Source: Firmicutes bacterium UBA6226
GTDB taxonomy: Bacteria > Bacillota_A > Clostridia > Peptostreptococcales > Acidaminobacteraceae
DNA length: 26,470 nucleotides
Reading direction: 5' to 3'
NCBI GenBank assembly: GCA_002441045.1
Contig: DJWQ01000177.1
Location: 1-26,470 of the forward strand
In this document: positions 6,456 through 12,927 of the stretch, piece after piece
Position numbering within the stretch: the stretch's first letter is position 1
Layout: each line of letters begins with the position of its first letter
Notes under the pieces: generated by a model
What the model saw: only the letters and a program-made list of their open reading frames with translations
What the model was told of the DNA's origin: nothing
The model's database searches: none
Made by a program: the position numbers and the translations under genes

Positions 6456-7400
6456 TTAGTTTATAGCTGTGTCAACGAATATTTCAAATGCATATGATTG
6501 TGGTGGAAGGCTTCTTGTCATTGCAAGACTATGGTAAACTTTAATTTGATTGCCTACTCTTAAATCTTCTACAGTTATTTTAATACCATTAAAGTTGGTT
6601 AATTTCGAGTTCTCATCAAAATTGAATTGAATTAGATCATTGCCTGTTTTGACTAAAACTGAATCATCATTAATGGATTGAATGGTACCTTCGTTATAAG
6701 CGACATCCTCAAGAACTTCAATTTCATATGCGTTATATTGTGCCGGATAGATGAGGATCATAATTGAAGGGTGGGTTACTTTTAATGTGTCACCAACTTT
6801 CAAATCCGTTAAAGCTAAGGTTTCTCCTGTTTTATGTGAGGTGATTACCGTTTCATCATTTGGTATAATGTAAGCTTCGCCTTCACCTTGTGAAACGTGA
6901 ATTTTACCATCTTTAATTTCAGTAATTACAAAACCACCTGTAGAGACTTGATCTTGAAGCGCTGCAAGAACTTCAACTGTATGATCACTTACAAATGCAT
7001 TCGCTTGCATAATTTCATCTATAAAATCAAGTGGAACATATGTCGTTCCTTCTGAGATGAATGCTTGTGCAGATAATGCCATAGGTGCCATTTTTCCAAA
7101 GGTGTAATAGTTTTCAGTTGTTTTAAAGGTAATGAAATGTGCCCCTTTAATTAGTTCAACATGTCGATCTTCAGGAAACCATTTTACTTGGTAACCTAGT
7201 GATTCAGAAACAACTTTGATTGGTAAGTAAACTTGTTCATCAACTGTTTTGTACTCTTTTTCTAAAGAGACACCATTCACGGTGATTTGATTTTGGATTG
7301 GGTTTGCTGAAATTAGAGTAGGGACTGCATCTGTAGCTGCATAAGCAGAACTTGATGCTGCAATTCCCATTGCTAATAACATAGCTAATGTTTTTTTCAT
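6456..7400 (-). CDS. Secreted protein with copper-amine-oxidase N-terminal-like domain
   Basis: The 314-residue product begins with a clear signal peptide (MKKTLAMLLAMGIAASSSAYA, cleavage expected after AYA near 21). Residues 37-145 fit the stalk-like domain called copper amine oxidase N-terminal domain in clostridia, with NGVSLEKEYKTVDEQVYLPIKVVSESLGY, a WFPEDRHVELIKG turn and TTYVPLDFIDEIM. The domain name is historical; no oxidase catalytic part is present. The C-terminal half is beta-rich with repeated KVGDTLKV/RVGNQIKV-like segments and no recognised active site. Such proteins are usually cell-wall or envelope-associated in Bacillota. ATG 7400 has a perfect AGGAGG upstream. Its promoter region carries GGAACT-N16-CGTC, the same element as the ECF sigma gene at 10192, so membership of an envelope-stress regulon is inferred. 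Confidence 0.85.
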   Translation of the reverse strand: MKKTLAMLLAMGIAASSSAYAATDAVPTLISANPIQNQITVNGVSLEKEYKTVDEQVYLPIKVVSESLGYQVKWFPEDRHVELIKGAHFITFKTTENYYTFGKMAPMALSAQAFISEGTTYVPLDFIDEIMQANAFVSDHTVEVLAALQDQVSTGGFVITEIKDGKIHVSQGEGEAYIIPNDETVITSHKTGETLALTDLKVGDTLKVTHPSIMILIYPAQYNAYEIEVLEDVAYNEGTIQSINDDSVLVKTGNDLIQFNFDENSKLTNFNGIKITVEDLRVGNQIKVYHSLAMTRSLPPQSYAFEIFVDTAIN

Positions 7401-7431
7401 ATTTGCCTCCTTTTAAGCATTATGCTATTAA

Positions 7432-7457
7432 GACGCAAGCTAATCTAATAAAGTTCC
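7432..7457 (-). promoter_or_regulatory. ECF-type promoter of the secreted-protein gene
   Basis: On the minus strand GGAACT (7457-7452), a 16-nt spacer and CGTC (7435-7432) match the element at 10132-10157 before the ECF sigma gene. The last base of CGTC lies 32 nt before the start codon, comparable with 35 nt at the sigma gene. Confidence 0.6.
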
Positions 7458-7616
7458 ATCAATATTCAAAAAAAGTATAATTAATAAATCAAAATGTTGA
7501 AAATAACATGTTTCTAATAGTAAATATGATTAAATTATGGAACACGTAGTTACATATATATTTCACCAATGGTTTACTTTAAAAGGGGTATATAAATAAA
7601 CTAAATAAATTATATT

Positions 7617-7646
7617 TTGATATTGCCAAGTTAGATTAGTTATGGT
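7617..7646 (+). promoter_or_regulatory. Promoter of tRNA-Leu(CAA)
   Basis: TTGATA (7617-7622), an 18-nt spacer and TATGGT (7641-7646) lie 18 nt before the tRNA 5' end. Match and spacing are moderate. Confidence 0.4.
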
Positions 7647-7664
7647 AATATTAAATAGCTGTGA

Positions 7665-7751
7665 GCCGAAGTGGTGGAATTGGCAGACGCGCCGGACTCA
7701 AAATCCGGAGAGGTAACACTCGTGCGGGTTCGACCCCCGCCTTCGGCACCA
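7665..7751 (+). tRNA. tRNA-Leu (anticodon CAA)
   Basis: An 87-nt class II tRNA. The acceptor stem is GCCGAAG/CTTCGGC, followed by discriminator A and an encoded CCA. The anticodon stem CCGGA/TCCGG encloses the loop CTCAAAA, which gives CAA, reading UUG. A long variable arm and the T-arm GCGGGTTCGACCCCCGC are present. A terminator follows 10 nt later. Confidence 0.97.
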
Positions 7752-7761
7752 AGGGAAAAGG

Positions 7762-7789
7762 GTACTATCATTTGATAGTATCTTTTTTT
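7762..7789 (+). terminator. Intrinsic terminator after tRNA-Leu(CAA)
   Basis: TACTATC (7763-7769) and GATAGTA (7774-7780) form a 7-bp stem with a 4-nt loop, followed by a run of seven T (7783-7789). Confidence 0.75.
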
Positions 7790-7806
7790 ATTTCAAATCC
7801 GATGCG

Positions 7807-7834
7807 TGTGACTTATTATTAAATATAGTATAAT
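7807..7834 (+). promoter_or_regulatory. Promoter of the M24 peptidase gene
   Basis: A consensus TATAAT at 7829-7834 has a weaker TGTGAC at 7807-7812, 16 nt upstream. AGGAGG (7852-7857) and ATG 7863 follow. Confidence 0.45.
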
Positions 7835-7862
7835 AGATTCAGATTAAAAGTAGGAGGCAGCT

Positions 7863-8930
7863 ATGAACATACAGAGAATTTCAAGAGTAAGAGAAGAAAT
7901 GAAGCAATATAGTTTTGATCAGTTGGTTATCACTTCACCAGATTCCATTTTTTACTTAACGGGAATAGACATTCATCCAGGTGAACGTTTATTTGCACTT
8001 TTGATTGATCAAGAAAAGTGTCATCTATTTTTGAGTGCTCTGTTTCCATTAAAAGAGGAGACATTACCGATAACCTATTTTTCAGATGATGTAGATTCTA
8101 TAGGGCTGTTGTCGAAGTCCATCATTGATCAAGGCGTAATCGGGATTGATAAATTTTGGGAAAGTCATTTTTTACTTAGACTCATGAAGGTTAAAAATAG
8201 TCTTTCATATGAAATTGGTTCTATAGCGGTTGATAATTGTCGACTTATAAAAGATGAAGATGAAAAAGATAAAATGAGACATGCCTCAAAATTAAACGAT
8301 GAAATTATGTCTGAAATCATTTCCTATATATATAGCGAAGCACCAAATGGTAATTTAACAGAATTAAAGGTTCAAAATCAAATAAAAAAACTACATGAAG
8401 ATAAAGGCATACATGCGCTTTCATTTACACCTTCTGTCTGCTTTGGCGCAAATGGTGCTGAGCCACATCACGACTGTGATGATACTATTTTAAAAGAAGG
8501 TATGGCAGTGGTAATCGATATGGGCGGTAAGGTTAATGGTTATTGCTCCGACATGACGAGAAGCTTCTTCTACGGTAATGCAACAGAGGAATATACAAAG
8601 GTCTATAATTTAGTGAAAGCAGCCAATGAAGCTGCTATTAAAGTCGTTAAACCAGGTGTTAAATTATCCGACGTCGATAATGCCGCTAGAGAGGTTATAG
8701 AAAACGCAGGCTATGGCGCGTACTTTACCCATAGAACGGGTCATGGCATCGGTATTCAAGTTCATGAGTTTCCAGATGTGAGCAGTGTGAGTCAAAATAC
8801 TTGTTTGACTGGAATGGCATTTTCCATCGAACCTGGCATATATTTAAAGGATCAGTTTGGTGTCAGAATAGAAGATTTGGTTTTAGTTACTGAGGATGGT
8901 GTAGAAGTGCTAAATCGTTTTATGAAATAA
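7863..8930 (+). CDS. M24-family metallopeptidase, Xaa-Pro aminopeptidase type
   Basis: This 355-residue cytoplasmic protein has the usual two-domain layout: an N-terminal creatinase-like domain (about 1-130) and a C-terminal pita-bread catalytic domain. All five metal ligands are visible: Asp219 (IDMGG), Asp230 (CSDMTR), His294 (HRTGHGIG), Glu323 (SIEPG) and Glu337 (RIEDLV). The enzyme should remove N-terminal residues preceding proline, or cleave X-Pro dipeptides (PepQ), as part of peptide catabolism. Sequence alone does not separate PepP from PepQ; the length of about 355 residues is typical of the short Bacillota type. It appears monocistronic, with its own promoter and an SD (AGGAGG) six nt before ATG 7863. 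No oddities were seen. Confidence 0.93.
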   Translation: MNIQRISRVREEMKQYSFDQLVITSPDSIFYLTGIDIHPGERLFALLIDQEKCHLFLSALFPLKEETLPITYFSDDVDSIGLLSKSIIDQGVIGIDKFWESHFLLRLMKVKNSLSYEIGSIAVDNCRLIKDEDEKDKMRHASKLNDEIMSEIISYIYSEAPNGNLTELKVQNQIKKLHEDKGIHALSFTPSVCFGANGAEPHHDCDDTILKEGMAVVIDMGGKVNGYCSDMTRSFFYGNATEEYTKVYNLVKAANEAAIKVVKPGVKLSDVDNAAREVIENAGYGAYFTHRTGHGIGIQVHEFPDVSSVSQNTCLTGMAFSIEPGIYLKDQFGVRIEDLVLVTEDGVEVLNRFMK

Positions 8931-8971
8931 GTAACCTTTCAAAAAGTTAACAATTTTCTGTCAATTTCAGT

Positions 8972-9000
8972 TTGTATTTATTACAATCATGTGGTAGACT
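8972..9000 (+). promoter_or_regulatory. Promoter of the ydjM-like gene
   Basis: TTGTAT (8972-8977), a 17-nt spacer and TAGACT (8995-9000). The -35 region is part of a short inverted repeat TTGTA-N5-TACAA (8972-8986), which could be an operator or chance in AT-rich DNA. Confidence 0.5.
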
Positions 9001-9046
9001 AATTTATGTTGAATATGGTTAACATAATTTTATGTCAGGAGCTAAA

Positions 9047-10000
9047 ATGGATCCACTTACACATGGTTTAGTAGGCAGTGCCATTTCCGCATTTTCAGGT
9101 ACTGCAGTTGGAATAGACAACCCATTGACGATTGGTGCTATGTTAGGTGCTATGTCGCCGGATTTAGACTTTGTAATAAGGTTATTTAAAGATGATGCAG
9201 CCTATTTGGAGCATCATAGAGGTGTTTCACATTCGATTCCTTTTTTGATTGGCTTTAGTGTAGTGATTACACTTGGACTTAGTTTTATGGGTTTTGAGCA
9301 ATTTGGTTTTCTCCAGACTTTGCTTTGGACATTTATAGGTGCTTTATCCCATACGGGTCTAGATATTTTAAACTCCTATGGCGCTAGATTATTTATAAAG
9401 AAAAGAAAAGCGAATTTGTTAACGCTATATGATCCTGTAATTACTTTGGTCGGGTTTTGGTTCGTGTTAAATGGAAAAAACACGCTTTATGAGCTAGTAA
9501 GTGGAACTTTAATTATCAGCATCTATCTACTTATGAGAAACAATTCCAAGCACAATGCTGGTAAACGAATTAAAGCATATTTTTCAAAGCTATATCAAGT
9601 TTCAGATATGAGTGTCATGCCTTCGCTTAAGGCGTTTTATAAGTGGGATTTTGTTGTACATACCAGTGAATATGATTTTGTTGGTCAGTACAGTCCACTT
9701 AGATTTAAAAACAAATTAAAAATTAAGCATAGGATGAAAACCGTAGATGAAAGTTACTATAATTTATTTAGATCTGCAATTGTAGGGGAAAAGTTTTCTG
9801 AGTTCTCTCCAAATCTCCATCTTGAAGTGACAAAGGATAGTGAAACGCACTTGATCATTATCAGAGCGATCGATTTGAGATACTTTGTTAAAGAGAATTT
9901 TATGCATCATGCGACGCTAATCGTCGATCATGATCATAAATTTGTTTCTTCTTTTATACACCCTTACAATATGAACAAGGCGATTCCCATTTATCAATAA
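9047..10000 (+). CDS. YdjM-family (DUF457) membrane-bound metal-dependent hydrolase
   Basis: This 317-residue protein starts with the family signature MDPLTHGLVGSAISAF. It also has SPDLDF near residue 39 and HHRGVSHS at 56-63, the His/Asp motifs that give the family its 'metal-dependent hydrolase' label. Several hydrophobic segments lie between about 65 and 170; the C-terminal 150 residues are soluble and variable. The biochemical role of the family is poorly known. E. coli YdjM is a LexA-regulated inner-membrane protein. ATG 9047 is chosen over ATG 9032 because AGGAG (9037-9041) lies five nt before it and the conserved N-terminus begins there. The gene stands alone between its promoter and a terminator. 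Confidence 0.88.
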   Translation: MDPLTHGLVGSAISAFSGTAVGIDNPLTIGAMLGAMSPDLDFVIRLFKDDAAYLEHHRGVSHSIPFLIGFSVVITLGLSFMGFEQFGFLQTLLWTFIGALSHTGLDILNSYGARLFIKKRKANLLTLYDPVITLVGFWFVLNGKNTLYELVSGTLIISIYLLMRNNSKHNAGKRIKAYFSKLYQVSDMSVMPSLKAFYKWDFVVHTSEYDFVGQYSPLRFKNKLKIKHRMKTVDESYYNLFRSAIVGEKFSEFSPNLHLEVTKDSETHLIIIRAIDLRYFVKENFMHHATLIVDHDHKFVSSFIHPYNMNKAIPIYQ

Positions 10001-10005
10001 AAAAC

Positions 10006-10029
10006 TGAGGACTCGAATCCTCAATTTTT
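10006..10029 (+). terminator. Intrinsic terminator after the ydjM-like gene
   Basis: TGAGGA (10006-10011) and TCCTCA (10018-10023) form a 6-bp stem with a 6-nt loop, followed by ATTTTT. The right arm overlaps the start of the intergenic repeat at 10019. Confidence 0.6.
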
Positions 10030-10059
10030 ACCACAAGTAAGATTGTGGCTAAATAAAAA
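10019..10059 (+). repeat. Intergenic hairpin repeat, copy A
   Basis: This 41-bp segment matches 17469-17509 at 33 of 41 positions without gaps. It contains the inverted arms CCACAA (10031-10036) and TTGTGG (10043-10048). A third, weaker copy is at 17405-17461. All lie between genes in the same orientation. The identity and function are unknown. Confidence 0.55.
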
Positions 10060-10065
10060 TCTTTG

Positions 10066-10100
10066 GCTATATCAGAGTTCTGATATAGCTATTTTTTTTT
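10066..10100 (+). terminator. Second intrinsic terminator before the sigma operon
   Basis: GCTATATCAG (10066-10075) and CTGATATAGC (10080-10089) form a perfect 10-bp stem with loop AGTT. A run of nine T follows (10092-10100), then a second T run. It insulates the sigma operon from upstream transcription. Confidence 0.85.
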
Positions 10101-10131
10101 ATTTTTTTTTATTAATGGTATAATTATTTAT

Positions 10132-10157
10132 GGAACTTTTTTATCAATTATAACGTC
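10132..10157 (+). promoter_or_regulatory. ECF-type autoregulatory promoter of the sigma operon
   Basis: GGAACT (10132-10137), a 16-nt spacer and CGTC (10154-10157) resemble the AAC/CGT pattern of ECF promoters such as those of SigW. The same element occurs at 7457-7432 on the minus strand. A TATAAT at 10119-10124, with no good -35, may add a basal sigma-A start. Confidence 0.6.
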
Positions 10158-10168
10158 AAAGTACTATA

Positions 10169-10182
10169 CCTTTCATGAAAGG
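10169..10182 (+). promoter_or_regulatory. Perfect palindrome overlapping the sigma gene SD
   Basis: CCTTTCATGAAAGG is a perfect 14-nt palindrome whose right arm contains the start of the SD (AAAGGAG, 10178-10184). It could fold into a small hairpin (CCTTT/AAAGG, loop CATG) that masks the SD, or be an operator for a dimeric regulator. Confidence 0.35.
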
Positions 10183-10191
10183 AGTGGAAAA

Positions 10192-10758
10192 ATGGAATCA
10201 ATGCTCATCGAAAAGAGCGTCCAGGGAGATGTTGAGAGCTTTGAAAAACTCATTGTTAAATACAATAGATATGTTTACAATATTGCATTTAGAATGATGG
10301 GCAATGAAGAGGATGCTAAGGACATGTCGCAGGAGACCTTAATTAAGGCTTTTAAGGCGATTGGTCAATTTAAAATGGAATCAAATTTTTCTACTTGGTT
10401 GTACAGAATAACGATTAATGTATGCAAAGATGAACTTAGAAAACGAAAAGAAACCGTTTTGTCTTATGATGCACCTTTAACTGAAGATGAAGTTACGTTA
10501 AAGGATACGCTGAAGGATGAAACCTACAATCCATTATTGATTTATGAAAAGCTTGAGTTAAGGTCTTCTATTGAAAATGCTTTAAATCAGCTTTCCGAAG
10601 ACAGCAAGTCCGTTGTAATCCTCAAAGATATTATGGGTTACTCTTATGAAGAAATTGGAGCTATTTTGGAGATACCTATAGGAACCGTTCGGTCAAGGTT
10701 GAATCGGAGTCGAACCGCACTAAAGAACATCTTACAAGTTCAACTATCAGAGAATTAG
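10192..10758 (+). CDS. ECF-type RNA polymerase sigma factor
   Basis: The 188-residue product has only sigma-70 regions 2 and 4, which defines the ECF group. Region 2 (about 8-80) includes YVYNIAFRMMGNEEDAKDMSQETLIKAF and FSTWLYRITINVCKDELRK. Region 4 (about 122-180) includes YSYEEIGAILEIPIGTVRSRLNRSRTALK, the helix-turn-helix that binds the -35 element. It resembles the SigW/RpoE type that responds to envelope stress. A zinc-finger anti-sigma gene starts 16 nt after its stop, as is usual for ECF operons. The upstream GGAACT-N16-CGTC element suggests autoregulation. ATG 10192 has GGAG about ten nt upstream. I do not assign a sig letter, because the signal and the full regulon are unknown. Confidence 0.94.
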   Translation: MESMLIEKSVQGDVESFEKLIVKYNRYVYNIAFRMMGNEEDAKDMSQETLIKAFKAIGQFKMESNFSTWLYRITINVCKDELRKRKETVLSYDAPLTEDEVTLKDTLKDETYNPLLIYEKLELRSSIENALNQLSEDSKSVVILKDIMGYSYEEIGAILEIPIGTVRSRLNRSRTALKNILQVQLSEN

Positions 10759-10774
10759 AAAGGAGGGAGTTTAT

Positions 10775-12073
10775 ATGAAGTGCATCGAAGCCAGAGAACT
10801 TATGAATGCGTATATTGATAACACTTTAAGTGAAAAAGAATTACAATCACTTGAAAAACACTTAGACTCCTGCGAATCTTGTACAGTTGAATTTGAAGAG
10901 TTCAAGTATATGGTTCAATTGATGGGAGAAATTGAGTTGAAAGAATTACCAAAGGGATTTGAAGAAGAACTCCACGAAAAGCTAATCATGGCTTCAGGAG
11001 AGATGGCAAATCAAAAACATCATAATGAAGCATCAAAAACAAGTAATGTGATTTCAATATTTAAGAATAACTTTATTAAGAAAAAATACTACCGTTATTC
11101 CGCGATACCTGCGGCGTTGCTTTTGGTTATTTTCGCAGCTAAGGGACTTTGGCCGAACTTAAATATGGCTAAAAGTGAGGATAGTGTTGAATCCTACTAT
11201 ATGGAAACCACTGCTGCAGCAATGATGGATAATGAAATGGCATTTGGCGGTGAGGAAGAAAGTAAAATGGCGATTTCTCCCTCTGTGGCTGATGTTAGAG
11301 TTACGACATCATTTTCTGAGAGCCAAGCATCAGACACTGGTGAGGTTTTGCTAAAGGGTACTGGTGAATCAAACTATGAAACGGGTCGTATGATCATTCA
11401 GACATCTAGTATTCAGATGGATGTTGAAAGCTTTGATGATAAAGTCGCACAGATCAAAGCGATGGTTGAAGCATCAGGTGGCTATGTTGAAAATGAAAAC
11501 TCATCTTATCGATTCTACGTTTCTGATGAAGACAATCTAAAATATGGCTATTTAACTTTACGTGTTCCAGAGGAGGGTTACTCCCTTATTACGGATAGTA
11601 TTAAAGAATTGGGTAGAGTAACCTCTGATTCGAGCAATGCAACTGATATTACGAAACAGTATAGAGATACTGCCGCTGTAATCGAAAACTTGAAAGTGAC
11701 CGAGCAAAGACTTCGTGAAATCATGAGTCAAGCGGTGGAGATATCCGACATACTTTCTATAGAAAATGAGTTGACTCGAATTCGTGGTAATATATCTAGT
11801 TATGAAAAGCAAATGAAAGATTGGGAAGGTTTAGTAAGTTTAACGACGATCACAGTGACACTTAACGAAGTGAAAAACCTTAAACCTATAGTTGAACCAA
11901 TTGACAACAGTTTATGGAGCAAAGCAAAAGAAGGGTTTATTGGTACTATCAATTCTGTTAAAACATTCTTTGAAAATTTAGTGATTTGGGTCATCGCTAA
12001 GTCACCGTATTTGGTAACGCTTGGTGTTCTAGCCTTAATCATAAAACATTTCTACTTTAAAAGGAGGAAGTAA
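10775..12073 (+). CDS. Anti-sigma factor: ZAS zinc finger fused to DUF4349
   Basis: The 432-residue membrane protein starts with an anti-sigma zinc finger: Cys3, His29, Cys33 and Cys36, in the order C...HxxxCxxC. This is followed by a linker, a TM segment (about 108-128), a Ser/Glu-rich stretch, and a DUF4349 domain (about 200-370). That domain has GRMIIQTSSIQMDVESF and a coiled-coil region near TEQRLREIMSQAVEISDIL. A second TM (about 402-422) and a basic KRRK tail complete it. The cytoplasmic finger should hold the sigma factor encoded just upstream, and the DUF4349 part probably faces outside and senses the envelope. Fusion of both in one chain suggests a direct sensor-to-sigma link. It has a strong SD (AAAGGAGGG), and the downstream gene starts one base after the stop codon. 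The trigger and any release protease are not visible. Confidence 0.88.
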   Translation: MKCIEARELMNAYIDNTLSEKELQSLEKHLDSCESCTVEFEEFKYMVQLMGEIELKELPKGFEEELHEKLIMASGEMANQKHHNEASKTSNVISIFKNNFIKKKYYRYSAIPAALLLVIFAAKGLWPNLNMAKSEDSVESYYMETTAAAMMDNEMAFGGEEESKMAISPSVADVRVTTSFSESQASDTGEVLLKGTGESNYETGRMIIQTSSIQMDVESFDDKVAQIKAMVEASGGYVENENSSYRFYVSDEDNLKYGYLTLRVPEEGYSLITDSIKELGRVTSDSSNATDITKQYRDTAAVIENLKVTEQRLREIMSQAVEISDILSIENELTRIRGNISSYEKQMKDWEGLVSLTTITVTLNEVKNLKPIVEPIDNSLWSKAKEGFIGTINSVKTFFENLVIWVIAKSPYLVTLGVLALIIKHFYFKRRK

Positions 12074-12074
12074 C

Positions 12075-12812
12075 ATGAAAAGCAAATTAATAACTGGCAT
12101 TTCAATGGTTTTATTAGTTGCCATGGCATTTAGTTTCATAGTAATGAATGCGCCAAATGAAGTTTCATTAGCAGATACGACGTCAAGTGACGTTAAATTA
12201 GTAACTGTAAGCGGTGAAGGTAAGATAGTAGTGACACCTGATTTGGCTTATATCGATCTTGGCGTACAAACGAAAAATGCAGATGCAGAAAAAGCTCAGC
12301 AAGAAAATGCGAAGCTTATGACAGCTGTTGTAGCTGCATTAAAGACTATGGGTATCGCTGAAGCAGATATTAAGACAACGGGATATAACCTTTATCAAAC
12401 CTATGATTATTATCAAGACAAACAAAGTGATCCTTACTATGTCGCAAGCAATATCGTTAATGTAAAAATCAAAGATATTACTAAAGTTGGTTCAATCATC
12501 GATGGTGCTACTAAAGCTGGTGCTAACAATGTGAACAGCATTCGATTTACAGTTGCGGATGACAGTAAATATTATCAAGAGGCACTAAAGCTTGCTATGG
12601 CAAATGCTAAAGGCAAAGCAACTGCAATTATGAGCACTTTTGGTAAAACGCCAAACATGCCATATGCTATAAACGAAACGAGCTACGGTGGCACATTATA
12701 TCTTGACTATTCTCCAGCAAAAGCAATGAATGAAGCTGCTGATTATTCTACACCAATTCAAACGGGTGAAATCACTATTACAGCAAACGTTTCAGTTCAG
12801 TACGATTATTAA
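12075..12812 (+). CDS. SIMPL (DUF541, YggE/BP26-like) exported protein
   Basis: The 245-residue protein has an N-terminal signal or anchor (about 5-28) and a SIMPL/DUF541 domain. Its landmarks are VTVSGEGKIVVTPDLAYIDLGV, IKTTGYNLYQTYDYY, NIVNVKIKDITKVGSIIDGA, and a C-terminal TGEITITANVSVQYDY strand. Homologues (E. coli YggE, Brucella BP26) are periplasmic or surface proteins linked to oxidative or envelope stress; BP26 forms ring-shaped oligomers. It starts one nt after the anti-sigma gene, with AAGGAGG inside that gene's end. It is therefore translationally close to it and should be induced by the same sigma factor. The molecular activity is unknown. Confidence 0.9.
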   Translation: MKSKLITGISMVLLVAMAFSFIVMNAPNEVSLADTTSSDVKLVTVSGEGKIVVTPDLAYIDLGVQTKNADAEKAQQENAKLMTAVVAALKTMGIAEADIKTTGYNLYQTYDYYQDKQSDPYYVASNIVNVKIKDITKVGSIIDGATKAGANNVNSIRFTVADDSKYYQEALKLAMANAKGKATAIMSTFGKTPNMPYAINETSYGGTLYLDYSPAKAMNEAADYSTPIQTGEITITANVSVQYDY

Positions 12813-12832
12813 TTTATGTTTAACTGTTGTTT

Positions 12833-12860
12833 AAACGGAAGGCTTAAGCCTTCCGTTTTT
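12833..12860 (+). terminator. Intrinsic terminator after the sigma operon
   Basis: ACGGAAGGC and GCCTTCCGT form a GC-rich perfect stem around TTAA, with T residues at 12856-12860. A TATAAT at 12865-12870 just beyond may start polA transcription, but I see no good -35. Confidence 0.88.
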
Positions 12861-12927
12861 ATGTTATAATAAGTGTAAATGATAATGATGATATTAAATC
12901 TTTAGATAAAACATAAGGGAGTAAGTG

